From positions 66,249,041-66,313,040 of the forward strand of contig JAQMRL010000008.1 in NCBI GenBank assembly GCA_035578175.1: DNA of 64,000 nt, read 5' to 3'. The first letter of the stretch is position 1; each line of letters begins with the position of its first letter. Source of the stretch: Catonia carolina. Taxonomy: Eukaryota; Arthropoda; Insecta; Hemiptera; Achilidae. Below, one piece after another: positions 23,266-34,647 of the stretch. The position numbers and the translations under genes are program-made. A model generated the notes under the pieces. It ran no database searches and was not told the DNA's origin. It worked only from the letters and a program-made list of their open reading frames with translations.

Positions 23266-24427
23266 AGGTAAAAAAACAATTAGCGCCTTTATAGTCGGTC
23301 AGTCAATACTTGAATCGTGAATAGAAAGTGGTTGGCAGGGGGTTTCGAAGTAGTATCGTTACGGGACCGGTTCTAAGTTACGTTAATAGTCTGTAGCCTA
23401 CGGATGGTAACAAGTTGTTGTGGACAGGTAAATCAATTGTTTTGATTTTTAAAGAACAGTGTCTTAATAATAATCAAGTTTAGTTTAAGCTTAAGTTTTG
23501 TAATTAATTTAATTAAAGTAATCGAATTGAATTTGTTAGTAGACTAAGTTTAGGTAATAATGAATTAGAATTATTGCTTCTGACAACAAATAATTGTTAT
23601 AACCTTAAAGGAATTCTGTTTAATATACCCAGATCCCAAAAGAACCTAAGCCTAGATGTTACAATATAATAATTATGGTAACGTGCGCGAAAAAACCATT
23701 TTTTCTAATTATTGGTATACAGTATAATTACCTCAAAAACTATTATATATATATAAATACAAAAGTAATCCTTAAAATTTATTTACATTTTATAGAACCT
23801 AAAAGATTTACCGGAATCCCATAAAAAATTAGATATTCAATTTTTAACCTCTAAAATACACAGATAATTTATTTAATACAAAAATACAATCTGAAAAATC
23901 CTGTAAACAAGTAAACTACGAACAAAAACAAAGGAAGATACACCAATTTATTCTATTTTATACCATTTCATTTTCTCCTCGCTCACCTACACTAAAACGA
24001 AAACCCATTTCTACAATACACCTTCAATCATCAATACGTGTTGAAAACACACATACACGAATACAACTATTTCAATACAATGTATACATTGAAAGTCTCC
24101 TAAGGGAATAGCGTTCAATCAATTTTGTTTATTTTTTCTTACCATACACAATTTATTTATATTTTTCATTTATCTACCTGTGCTGCACTCGACGGACAAT
24201 TACTTTTTTCAATATAATATATTTTAGTACTATACATAGGTATTACATATATTTCCATGACGTTCTTCACGCGCGTTTTATATTATGTTGAAAACGTTCC
24301 GTTTGTTACATGAATTTAAAATGTCGCTGTAATAATCAAATATGTTTCGCTTGAAATAGTCAACACACTTTCGTAGATTGAATGTACCAGTCAATAAAAA
24401 CAACTCACTATCTCCTTGTTTACTTTT
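23266..24427. other. Unannotated AT-rich intron
   Basis: No repeat or exon that I can support. A short TATA run lies at about 23745. Confidence 0.35.
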
Positions 24428-24569
24428 TACTTTCTCTTGCCTATATGAATATATAGGAAGGAAAGTATTGTTTTCATCTCGATTTTTAGAAATCGAGTTT
24501 TCACCGGATCTATACGTTTTCAGACCCCCTGAACCCAAAAAACATGTTTTTAGCGATTGGTCTGTGTGT

Positions 24570-24608
<39 letters not shown>

Positions 24609-24650
24609 CGTGTGCGTGTGTGTGTATGCGTGTGCGTGCGCGTGTGTGTG

Positions 24651-24682
<32 letters not shown>

Positions 24683-24695
24683 CGTGTGTGCGTGC

Positions 24696-24754
<59 letters not shown>

Positions 24755-25534
24755 CAGAATATCTCAAGAACGGAACATCGTACGAACTTGAAACTTGAAA
24801 CTTAAGTTACGTACCACTACCGGACTCGACACGAACATTTTCATCAAAATCGGTCAACCGGAAGTGGTAGTTTATTCGTGTAATTTTTCACTTTTTTGCG
24901 ATTTTCTCAAAAACTGGTCCTACGATTTTTTTAAAAATCGCTTGGTTTACTCAATTTTTTATTCTCTACAAGATAGGGTAGGCGTCATGTTTACTGAAAT
25001 TCTGGGTGAGGCTGTTTTCACGTAAAAACGTTGTTTTTTTAAGATTACAGCTTTATTATGCATTTTAGCGCAAAACTTTATATAATAAAAGTTGTAGAGA
25101 ATTAAAAATTCTACAACTTTTATTTCAAACAATTTTTTGTATAACGCTTAGTTTAGCGGTAATTTGCGATTTTCTGTTTTTTTCTCACGAAAATGTGTGA
25201 AAAATTGATTTTTTTAAGATTTCGGCCTTAGTATGCATTTTACGACAAAAGTGTATATAATTTAATTTATAGAAAATTAAAAGATCTACAACTTTTATTT
25301 AAAGCATTTTTCTCTACAGAGCCTAGTTTAGAGAGAAAGAGTGATTTTCCGTATTTCTAAGCCAAACTGAGGTTGATTTTCATTTTGCATCATTCACTCA
25401 TGATTAAAATAAGGTTATGTTTTTGAGGTTAGTTTTTTGTTTATTTCTAATATTTTATTAATAATGTTAGGTTTATTGTTAATTATTTCCACTGGCAAGA
25501 GAAAGTTGTGTGAGTGTTTCACACCAGATTTTTT
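24428..25534 (-). mobile_element. F1 element, longest copy, with ~190-bp TG microsatellite
   Basis: On the plus strand it opens TACTTTCTCTTGCC and the hairpin CCTATAT-GAAT-ATATAGG. It ends GGCAAGAGAAAGTTGTGTGAG, then TTTCACACCAGA and a T run. The outer 13 bp form a perfect inverted pair (ACTTTCTCTTGCC/GGCAAGAGAAAGT). TG/CG repeats fill 24562-24752. Both internal related blocks are present (about 25030-25175 and 25195-25345). Confidence 0.85.
24562..24752. repeat. (TG)n microsatellite with CG interruptions
   Basis: About 190 bp of alternating TG with CG, TC and TA interruptions, inside F1 at the position where every better-preserved F1 copy has a CA/TG tract. The Cys/Val-rich or His/Thr-rich frames across it are artefacts. 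Confidence 0.95.
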
Positions 25535-26367
25535 TGAAGGTGATCAACCGAATAAATAAATAAAACGTTCCTACAATTTCTTCAAATGATAATTTTAATT
25601 TTAATAAGAATAACTAACGTTTGATTAAGCTCTTCAAAGAAATAGTTTTCGTAAATATTTTCATAAACACAAAAAAACCCCGCTAATCCCAAAAATTGGG
25701 TCGGAACTTAATCGGATTTGGTAATTTCCAGATTATTCGAATAAATGTGCATAACAATGTAACAAGTCAAACTAGGTTCGTTCAGGATCTGGGTATAATA
25801 AATAATAAACAGTCTTCCTTCAAATTTAACTTTAAAATTTTGACTACTAAAAAATTGCAATTAAATTGATAACAGAACTTAAAACTTTAACTAAACTCGA
25901 CTATAAATAAGATATTGTCACTGAACAATCATAAAAATGATTTACCTGTACATAACCACTTCCTATTACCCGTACACAAACGCACTTTTAACGTCATTAA
26001 GAACCTAACTCGTAGCAACACTGATTTCATTCACAGATCAAATAAAAACTAATCCACTACAAAGGCGTTAACAGTTTTTATACCTGCGGTCTGATAGTTT
26101 CTCCAAAGAATCGAGACCCTTCAAACACTTTCTCCGTTTGACAGGAATTTGGTAGATAGAATCAAAACAAATAAAACAAACGTTCCTTCTACTTTCGATT
26201 TCCAAGAATTGCTATTCAAAATATTTTATACATCGGAATCCATTCTCCTAGTTCAATACACTACAACTCTAATAGACTAATACACAATTTCTTACCATAA
26301 ACAATATTCTTTTAACTATTTCTAGAATATCATTGTTATAATAATTAGATTAACTTTTTTAACTGCC
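25535..26367. other. Unannotated AT-rich intron
   Basis: No exon or repeat recognised. Confidence 0.35.
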
Positions 26368-26753
26368 TATAAAAGGCAGGTGGAGTGTTAAATTATTTGC
26401 ACTCGATCTGCTAGTTCCAGGGCTACAAAAAATAGTTATGTTTCTTGTAACACGGTCAGCCAATTATATGACTGAAGCATTTAAGAACAGAAGAGGTAGA
26501 GGTGTAAAAGACACTCAGAGTTATCTCTTCTGAGAGTCATGATTTCAATATACTGCCAGGCCCTGTGATGAATGAAGTGAAGGTGTAATTTACAGGGTGG
26601 AAAGTAGGTGCTTTTCGGAGGACCTGGCATGCTGATAAGCATACTTTTCCATTTAGTGAGGAAGGCATGGTAAACCACCCTACTCCTCGTTTTATTTAGT
26701 AAAGGCTCTAGAGGTTCAAACCAGGCTTTCGGCTGATGACCTAAACAACAACT
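26368..26753 (+). mobile_element. R400 element, well preserved
   Basis: It reads from AAAGGCAGGTGGAGTGTTAA through AGAAGAGGTAGAGGTGTAAA and GCATGCTGATAAGCATACTT to GGCTGATGACCTAAACAACA. The flanks AACTTTTTTAACT and AACTTTCTTAAAACT look like an imperfect TSD. No A/B boxes are obvious and there is no ORF. The opposite strand begins with the GTTTAGGTCATCAGCCGAAAG motif. Confidence 0.8.
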
Positions 26754-27988
26754 TTCTTAAAACTATAATAAGTTACAGGAAATTACATGAAGACCTAACG
26801 GAAGTGTTTGTGGACTACCATATTTGACAAGTTTGGGTACTTCAAAGAGCATTGAAGATACTATAAAAAAATTGATAAAACTTATTCTTATGCATATCGT
26901 AAAATTGTATAAGTGGCCGTATACAAACTGTAGTCCACTTGACTTTTCACACTGTCATTATTTATAACTATTTTACAGTAAACTTTATAAATATATACAA
27001 AGTTATAACTTACTATAACATTTTATTATTAGATTAAAAAGAATAAAACTGCAAGTCAGTAACAGTTTAATAAATACACCAAATCTAAACCTTTTTTTTA
27101 TACATGAACGACCGTCAATAAATAAACAAAATAAAGTAAACCAGAACACAATAAAGATACAATGAAAAATAAAACTTTAAATTTAAATATTTAAAGTACA
27201 TTAATGATAAATATTCTTAACGAATATTGATATAATAGAAATTCATCAACAAGTTTAATAATGTATTTCATAAAAATTTACATGAAACAAAAAATTATAT
27301 ATATATTAGTTAATAATATTCAATAAATTATTGTTAAAATTTCAATAAAATGGAGGTCGAAAAATAAAATAAACATCAACGAGAAAGTACGTAGACTACT
27401 ATGTAGACCACGTTATAATGAAATTACAAGATCGCCTACATAAAATTGAAATATTTAATATACATAATATTAAAGTTCTTTGAAATGCGCAGTTATTAAT
27501 AATGCATTAAACCAGAATTTGCAGATACGGATTTTCTGCCATATTATAGATTAATAAACATATCACACAAACTAACGTAGGTGTTGAGATTTAATTAAAA
27601 TTTATTGATCTTATAGAATTGATTAATCGGATCAAATGTTGAAAGAACGTGTTAACTAATAATTTAATTGAAATCTAAGGTTAAAATTTAATGCAAAAAA
27701 ATTTCAAATAAATGACTGAAAACCTCTAATAATGTTACGTTTCATCAACCTTGATAAAGAAAAAAATGTAAAAAAATGTTGTATAGATTTTTTTCAAATA
27801 TAGACTAGAATGCATACTTAATTAATTACCTATACTGGGTGTTTCGGAACTTTCTGGAACCGCTTTGTAACATTATTTTTTGGGTTGAGACAAACAGAAA
27901 TTACCAGACAAATATTGGTCTCAGGTTTATAATTTTCTCTCTGCACGTATGTTTGTCTTTTTACAAATTGTTTCATATCCGAATAATC
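26754..27988. other. Unannotated AT-rich intron
   Basis: No gene is seen. GGGTGTTTCGGAACT near 27837 resembles GGGTGTTTCAAAAG near 37130 and may be a repeat end. Confidence 0.35.
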
Positions 27989-27998
27989 ATTAACAATA

Positions 27999-29134
27999 CC
28001 TTCTTCTGCCTTTCAAGGATTAGGCATCTGTGGCTGTTCCGATACTTATTATGCAGGGAAGGATCCGAGGAAGAAGAGGCGTAGGAAGAAGACGCATCTC
28101 CTGGCTGAGGAATCTTAGAGAATGGTTCAACTGTATGTAGTTCATTGCAACTATTCAGAGCAGCAGCCAGCAAAGTGACCATAGCCATTATGATATCCAA
28201 CCTCCGATAGGAGATGGAACTTTAAGAAGAAGGCTGTTCCGAACCACTCCAATCTGCCCACCTCTTTCTCGGACGTCCTCATTCTCTCCTGCCCTCCGGC
28301 TTATAGCCCAGTGTCTGCTTAGGTATCCTATCCTACCTGATTCTGTTCACATGCTCTAACCAATGCATTCTGTTCTGAGATACCTTGTCGTTTATAGAGA
28401 AGATGTTGAGTTCTTTCTTTATCTCGGTATTCCTGTAACGATCTTCTTTACTACACCCATACGTATGTCGAAGAAATTTAATTTTAGATGCTTGCAATCT
28501 ACTCTCCTCTCACTTTGATAGCACCTAAGTTTCACTGCCATCGAGTAGGGTCGGCACTGCTATTGTATTATAAATCTCACCTTCGTGTTTTTGCTAATGC
28601 TATTTTTAAAGTGCGGTGGATAGTTCCGCATATTGCTGAAATCGGTGCATCTTATTGTAAGCATCTTTATCCTGTTGGCATGTAATGTTGCAACCTAGAT
28701 ACTGAAAGTGGGATATCTGTTCCAAAATATTATAATCTATAACAGTTTTGCTTCTTACTGGCTCCTTCCCCCTAAATGACCTTTGTCTTCTTCATCGAAC
28801 AGTAAATTTATATTTTTACAGAATTTGTTCAGCATGAAGAGTGCTCTCTGCAGGTCATCCTCATTCTCCAGTAGCACTATCAGGTCATCGGCAAATAATA
28901 GGCAGTTTACAACCCTATCTCCTCCAACGAGAATACCAGTGTGTATTTGAGACTTCCACCTTCTGATCACGTCATTCAAATAAATATTAAACAAAGTGGG
29001 CGATAGACCACACCCTTTCTTACTTCTCTATTAATAATTACTTCTTCAGAATTGGAGTTCTCCATTACTATTATCCCTCTGGTATCCTTGTACAGGCTTT
29101 GGACTGCTTTTATAATATGGGAAAGAAATCCAGT
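27999..29134 (-). mobile_element. LINE L-B, 5'-truncated, with palm motif and TSD
   Basis: Minus frames read TGFLSHIIKAVQSLYK, EEVIINREVRKG, a shift, PTLFNIYLNDVIRRWKS, then LLFADDLIVLLENEDDLQ. The FADD catalytic box is at about 28884-28895. After a further shift come the ILEQISHFQYLGC and LQASKIKF blocks and a CCGGAGGGCAGGAGAGAAT (KPEGRRE) block. The 3' end is a CTTCTTC (GAAGAAG) tail. ATTAACAATA flanks it at 27989-27998 and 29135-29144. A 189-bp L-A copy interrupts it at 28043-28231. Confidence 0.85.
28043..28231 (+). mobile_element. LINE L-A 3' end nested in L-B, 11-bp TSD
   Basis: The plus frame reads LIMQGRIRGRRGVGRRRIS, WLRNLREWFN, then shifted to the usual terminal MISNLR, a stop, and an AAGAAGAAGG tail. 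GGCTGTTCCGA is present at 28032-28042 and 28232-28242. Removing the insert restores the L-B 3' sequence, as seen independently at 53986-54250. Confidence 0.85.
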
Positions 29135-29144
29135 ATTAACAATA

Positions 29145-30139
29145 TTAACTTGAAATTTGGTATTAAGTGTCCCAATAAAAAAATATTGAAATTTTGCAAG
29201 CGTAATAAAATACATCAATGGTAAAAAAAATTTCAAAATGGCGGCATTCTAAAAATTTAAATTCAATTTTTTTTTGTCAAAAATGTATGGTTTTCTAAAA
29301 AAACAATAGGTTATTTCTGCTATATTAAAAACCGAGTTTAGGTCACTCCAGATTACACCAATAAATAGTTCAGTAACCATAGAAGGATAGCACAATATAG
29401 TTTTTCATCACAATCTTTCGAAAAAAAAATTTATACAAGATAGTGTTAACCGTGGATAAATAAACCCAGAGGTCAAAATTATGAAAAATAAATTTCAGGA
29501 AACACTATGTTAAGAAAACTTTTAACTTTATATTAATAACTTTTTGAATTGAGATGTAACTAATGCAAAGGAAAAATAAAGGATAGGATAGGTAATGAAA
29601 AAAGCTGTTGTTAATATAAAATAAATAATTAATAGTTAAAGATAAAAGCATTCCTTTACGTTTACAAACTAAAAGATTATTTTTGTAAGGTAACAATTTT
29701 CATAGAAAAGTGTAATCACAAAAATCAAAAGGGTTATATATAATATACAGACGAATAACACTATAAAAGAGACAAGGAACGAATATATGGAAATAAATGA
29801 GGTGTTCAAAGATTACAAAAAGTAATTAAAAATATAAAACGATATTTAGAACGGGAAGATGAAGTAAAATGTTACAGAATGGGTACACATAAAAGATAAG
29901 TATTATTTTTTCAAATAGGATGTTCAGTGGCATAAAAAAATCAGGTCAAGGTAATTCCGTAATAGGATTTCTAATAAAATATACAACAATAAAAACGGGA
30001 AATGGAAAATGTAACAATAAAAAAGAGATACCGATCATTTTGATAAAACCTTTCAAATTTACCATTTAATATTCCATTAAAAAATATCCATTGGTTTACA
30101 AAAATTATTATCATGCATTTAAAACGGTAATGGCACAAT
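29145..30139. other. Unannotated AT-rich intron
   Basis: ATTTCAAAATGGCGGC at about 29230 and an AACCGAGTTTAGGTCACTCC block look repeat-like, but I have no second copy in the window. No gene is seen. Confidence 0.35.
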
Positions 30140-30152
30140 CATAAACATAATT

Positions 30153-30326
30153 TTTATTTAATTATTTAAAGTCGCATTAACTTCTTGGTTAATAGCGACT
30201 ACGTTGGAGTACGTGACTGTAAATTTGGGAATTGATTTATGAAAATTTCCAGACCTTGGCCGGGAATCGAACTCGGAATCTCTCCAAGGTAGGCTAACGC
30301 GCTAACCACTACGCAACGAAGGCGGC
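30153..30326 (-). mobile_element. S1 SINE with 13-bp TSD
   Basis: Minus strand: GGCCGCCTTCGTTGCGTAGTGG head, B-box GAGTTCGATTCCC, tail to GTTAATGCGACTTTAAATAA. CATAAACATAATT occurs at 30140-30152 and 30327-30339. This is the clearest proof that S1 transposes by retroposition. Confidence 0.88.
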
Positions 30327-30371
30327 CATAAACATAATTATTATTTAAGAAAAACAACAAAACAAGCTGGG

Positions 30372-30543
30372 ATTTTTTTGTTTTTGTTTTACGTCTGACT
30401 GTTTTACAATCGGTGTTAATGCAGACGGTGAGAAGTATGATAGATGAAGATAAGTGAGCAAAAAATGCCTGATCTGACCGGGAATCGAACCCGGGACCCC
30501 GGCGTAAAAGCCAGTTGCACTAACCACTTCGCCAACGGGCCGG
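30372..30543 (-). mobile_element. S2-tail SINE with a different tRNA-like head
   Basis: On the minus strand the head has TTGGCGAAGTGGTTAGTGC and GGGTTCGATTCCCGG. The body CACCGTCTGCATTAACACCGATTG..CAGTCAGACGTAAAAC is an S2 tail. The head differs from those at 17663, 60968 and 61800 between the two boxes. Confidence 0.75.
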
Positions 30544-30699
30544 CAAAACTGGGGAAAGTAATTAAACATTTCCGTAGCTGTTATTGACGCATTATACTTT
30601 TAATTTGATAGGCGAACAGATATTTGGAATTCGAATGAGCCTCACACGGTAACGTATCAAAACTATTTTATCAAAACAAAACTGAGGTAACTATAATGC

Positions 30700-30890
30700 T
30701 TTTCACGTTTAATGAGCTCTGCAGTTCCACGCGTTTAGACCAATCAGAACGTTTGCCAGCGTTGTCAAGATTGTACGAATGTTCCAGCCTGACAAACATT
30801 ACGCGCGCATGCGTATAAGAGCCGCAGTAGTTCACTCGTGCCTTGCATCGCGTACTGAACAAATCGACTATAGAGCGCGTTAACATGCAG
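30700..30890 (-). promoter_or_regulatory. CpG-rich patch with CCAAT and TATA-like motifs (orientation uncertain)
   Basis: An island of higher G+C in AT-rich intron. On the plus strand it shows GACCAATCAGAACG (about 30747) and GCGCGCATGCGTATAAGAGC (TATA-like at about 30811). ~30 bp downstream is an initiator-like TTCACTCGTGCC. No ORF follows. It could be the promoter part of a solo LTR or a cryptic intronic promoter. It may also be a coding or regulatory relic, since a 71-codon minus frame also covers it. Evidence is motif-level only. Confidence 0.25.
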
Positions 30891-31077
30891 CAGCTGGTTG
30901 TATGTTTATAGGTAGTAGGCTAATTGTAATTGAAAAACCAACAAATTGGCTGACGAAATATATAACAGAACTACGTGAGCAAATATTGGCAACGTTGCTG
31001 GCAAGTCATTGGCTAGCTATGAAGTGGGTAGGGGAAATGCGTACGTTCAGAGCTCATCAGCCCTGATTGGTATTTAG

Positions 31078-31240
31078 TGATTACAGAGCTAGACTGCGCT
31101 GCGCTACAAAGCGTAAGATCCTCGGTTAGATTCCCGACTAAGGTTTGGAAATTATCACTCGTTCAGATACACCGATTCCGTATCATGACCCACCGTAATA
31201 GATAAAGACAAAAGAGTTGATGCGACTTCCGAATAATTTA
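31078..31240 (+). mobile_element. S1 SINE, diverged
   Basis: B-box-like GGTTAGATTCCCG, the GTTTGGAAATTATCA block, and the end GTTGATGCGACTTCC. The head is degraded. Confidence 0.6.
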
Positions 31241-31960
31241 CAATAATAATTTAAAATGCAATCATGAATGGAATTACTGAACAGAAAAATTTATATAATC
31301 ATAAATAATTGATCATACTTCTGGAATAAAAAAACCTTCAATTTACTTAAATTTATTTAAGTCGTATCAACAGCTTAATCAATTTTCAGGTTCTGAAAAA
31401 CGGTTGGTTTTGAGGTAATACGGAATCTAAAAAATTAATAATGATTTTGTCAGGCTGTGGGAAAAATTTAGGTTTTACTGAACCAAATGAGAATACAATT
31501 CTTATTATTTTTTACAAGAGATCATTCAGAATTTTAATTTTTTAAATTATATTAAGAAGTAGGCCTATTGTGTTAAATATAAGTGCACATAGGCCTACAA
31601 GTATTGTTCACTTACAGTTTTAGTTTCTCGCTTTTTCCGAAAATGTAAGGTTAATAACACATAAGGAACATTTTATCAAAAACTGTTCGAGTTAATTTTC
31701 CTGAAATTTTTACACAATTTCAACTCATACGTGCAAATATGCTTTTTATTATTATGATAAAAACTACAAGCCTATAATAAAGAATTCAATAAAATATGTC
31801 TTGCAAAACCTTTATATCTTCAAACTTTCAAACAAAAAACGTTTTTCTAATATCCAATAAAACTTTTATTATGCCAAGAAAAATTCGGCTCAGTAAAAAA
31901 TAATAATTAAACTGCTGTACATATTTGAAACGGTTCAATAGTTTTTAAGAACATGTTTAT
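31241..31960. other. Unannotated AT-rich intron
   Basis: No exon or recognised repeat. Confidence 0.3.
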
Positions 31961-31962
31961 GT

Positions 31963-32093
31963 TGTTCTTATGTCAACATGTTGCAAGATAAGGCTTCTGT
32001 AATAACGTTTTAGTCACTAGCCGGGAACCAAACCCGGAAATTTCTGTTTTATAGTTGTAGTAACGTATGCTAACCACTACACCAAATTCCTGT
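31963..32093 (-). mobile_element. S1 SINE, short copy
   Basis: Minus strand: TTTGGTGTAGTGGTTAGCATA (A box), GGGTTTGGTTCCCGG (B box), and the S1 tail CAACATGTTGACATAAGAA. The intervening body is shortened. Confidence 0.65.
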
Positions 32094-32602
32094 AATCAAA
32101 ATTTCGGTATACTACACATAAAACACGGATAAAACTAGTAAACCCACTAAAAGATTTATAAAGTCTAAAATATTACAGTGGTATGACGTCACTGACTGTT
32201 TCAATTAGCAATAGCTTTAGTAAATAACGACGCATCTGCTGATTTAACCAAAATTAATCAACTGAACGAATGTTACGAAATATAGATTACCAGTAAATGA
32301 TTTGATCCCAAATATATCACACGGAAAGATTACTGGTTCAGTACAACATACTGTTCAATCAATTCTATAGTGTTGGATAGTAAAATCAGGTTAGTAGCTG
32401 ATGGTTCATTTTCCTGTTAAAAATTCATGCTTTTAATTATGTTTAACGTAAATTTCAATCACTACCTACTTACTGCAATTAGAAAATCAAGTAATTATAT
32501 TATGATAAAAAAACAATAGAATTTGCATGTGTGGTTGATGCCAGCAGGCCGGCCGAATGTCTCATCCAATTGTTTTCCCTTGGAATAGGGTAAAATAGGT
32601 TT
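32094..32602. other. Unannotated AT-rich intron
   Basis: Nothing recognised apart from a short GC patch (GCAGGCCGGCCGAATG, about 32545). Confidence 0.3.
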
Positions 32603-32960
32603 TTACTTTCTCTTGCCTATGGAATACATAGAAAGGAAAGTATTCTTTTCATGTCGATTTTTCGAAATTGAGTTTTCACCGGATCTACACTTTTCAGACC
32701 CCCTGAACCCAAAAAACATGTTTTTAGAGATTTGGAATTGTGTGTGTGTGTGTGTGTGTGTGTGCGTGCGTGCGTGCGTGTGTGTGTGCGCGCGCGTGTG
32801 TGTGTGAACAAAATATCTCAAGAACGGAACTTCGTACGAACTTGAAACTTGAAACTTAAGTTAGATACTACTACCGGACCCGACACGAACATTTTCATGA
32901 AAATCTTTCAACTGGAAGTAGTACTCTATTCGTGTCATTTTTTACTTTTTTGCTATTTTC
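32603..32960 (-). mobile_element. F1 element, right-end part only
   Basis: On the plus strand it opens TTACTTTCTCTTGCC, then CCGGATCTACACTTTTCAG, TG/CG repeats (32741-32806) and ATCTCAAGAACGGAAC. It breaks off after TTTTTGCTATTTTCTT. The left half and the GTGTGA terminus are absent. The hairpin reads CTATG-GAATA-CATAG, a paired substitution. Confidence 0.75.
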
Positions 32961-33914
32961 TTAAAAAATAACTGGCTAAAATAACGTTCAAAAATAAACA
33001 TGTTCATAATTTCTGGCACGCTAGCGATAAATGCCCTTATGATATCCGGAGGGTTTTACATCCGGATCGGCCGGTCATATTAGTCCGGAAATGACAGGTT
33101 GTACCTTCGCAAAAATTCGTTACAGCTTTTACCAATTTTCATTGTCCTCTTTACAACCATGTAAAAAATGTTTAATCTGTTTTGTAAAACTTGTATTAAA
33201 GAAGAGACAGAATCTCCATTTACAATACATTAGACCAGATATTACATTTTATATACATGATAATATAATTATCGCTAAGACGATATGAATTTATTTTAAG
33301 AAGGAACAGTGTTCATTAGCCTCCCCAGAGTAACCCTAAAATCATAGAAAATTGTCGGTATTCACAGTCTGCGAGGAGGCAAAAATGGCAAGTCGAAATC
33401 GGGTATCATTTGGGGTTTGTAAGGAGGAAGCTTCTGTTTGAAATGTCTGCAGAGATGATGAATAGCTTCGTTAACGTATGGGGGTGTGTTTGCGATAATG
33501 CATATGGACTTGAATTGAAAACGTTGTAGAATCATGATTACTGAGGGCTCATAGAGCCAAATGCCTGACAGGTCGAAATAAACATTTATATAACAACTTA
33601 CAATAGCTTCAAAAGGTAACATACTCGAAGAGATGTATTAAATACATCCCCATAATAAGGAGGTTTATTCCTTCCTCGGTTTCATAGCACACTTTAATTT
33701 TTCTATGCATTACTTTCCAAGAAACATAAAAAGCATCTTTATGACCGTGTCAATATTAAGGCACTTCAAAAGTTGGACACAGTAATGTGATAGTTAGGAA
33801 ACTGTAATGGACTAACTTTGTTGATTTAGTGAATCAAAAGAAATACTAAAAAAAATCTTTAAAAAGATACATGTTACATAAGATACAATGTTAAGATAAT
33901 AATATTAATAAAAT
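32961..33914. other. Unannotated intron
   Basis: Frames at 33091 (plus) and 33362-33622 (minus, 86 codons) have no recognisable motif or splice context. TCCGGATCGGCCGG at 33060 is a small GC patch. I cannot assign anything. Confidence 0.3.
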
Positions 33915-34080
33915 TCAGTTTAAGGTGTTAGGCAAAATGTTGTTTCGCTTGTTTAACAAAAAAACATGTTTTTTAAGTATAAATTTGAAATCGGCCCTGT
34001 GCTCAATGAAAATTTAAATAGCCACGGTAATTTAACTGTGCAAAGGTAGCATAATAATTAGTCTTTTAATTGAGGTATGG
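33915..34080 (+). pseudogene. NUMT: mitochondrial 16S rRNA gene fragment
   Basis: The sequence GTTTAACAAAAAAACATG, then AATGAAAATTTAAATAGCC, then TTTAACTGTGCAAAGGTAGC and ATAATAATTAGTCTTTTAATTG matches in order the conserved core of insect mitochondrial large-subunit rRNA. It is the domain targeted by common 16S primers. Homology fades after about 34080. A ~165-bp piece in a nuclear intron full of transposons is best read as a nuclear mitochondrial insertion. A few substitutions in invariant positions (for example GCCACGG) suggest decay. Confidence 0.85.
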
Positions 34081-34210
34081 ATCTTCTGAGGATTTTTCCA
34101 CTCAAGACTATCACCCTCAATCGAAATCGGAATAAACTGACCCCCTAAATCTATCAAACCCTTTAACCCCTTTTTTGGAGTGCAATATGGTATATTTTAC
34201 TAAAATACTG

Positions 34211-34610
34211 TAGTAGTTTAGTTCAGACCATCAGCCGAAAGGCTGGTTTGAACCTGTAAAGGTTTTACTACGTAAAATGAGGAATGAGGTGGTTTACAAT
34301 TGCCTTCCTCACTGAGTGGAAAAGTACGCTTATCAGCATGCCGGGCCCTCTGAAAAGCACATATTTTCCACTCTGCAAATGACACCTTCACTTCATTCAC
34401 CACAGGGTCTCGCTGTATAATGAAATTCATTACTTTCAGAGGACATAACTCTGACTAGTGTCTTTTACACCTCTGCCTCTTCTGTTCTTAAACGATTCAG
34501 TTATTTAATTGGCTGACAATGTGATAAGAAACAGAACTATTTATTTTACCTCAGCAACTAACAGATTGAATGTAAAAAAATTGACACTCCACCTGTCTGT
34601 TTTTGGCAGA
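34211..34610 (-). mobile_element. R400 element
   Basis: The reverse-strand copy reads GTTTAGTTCAGACCATCAGC, ..CTTCATTCACCACAGGG.., to CCACCTGTCTGTTTTTGGCA. Full length. Confidence 0.8.
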
Positions 34611-34647
34611 CTAAAATACTATCTAAGTGCAAATAAGTTAGATTTAC

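Noticed and set aside
24510..24805. Long Cys/Val and His/Thr ORFs
   Set aside because: Translation of the TG/CA microsatellite in F1.
28755..29236. Host gene from minus ORFs with an FADD motif
   Set aside because: These are frame-shifted parts of a LINE reverse transcriptase bounded by a TSD.
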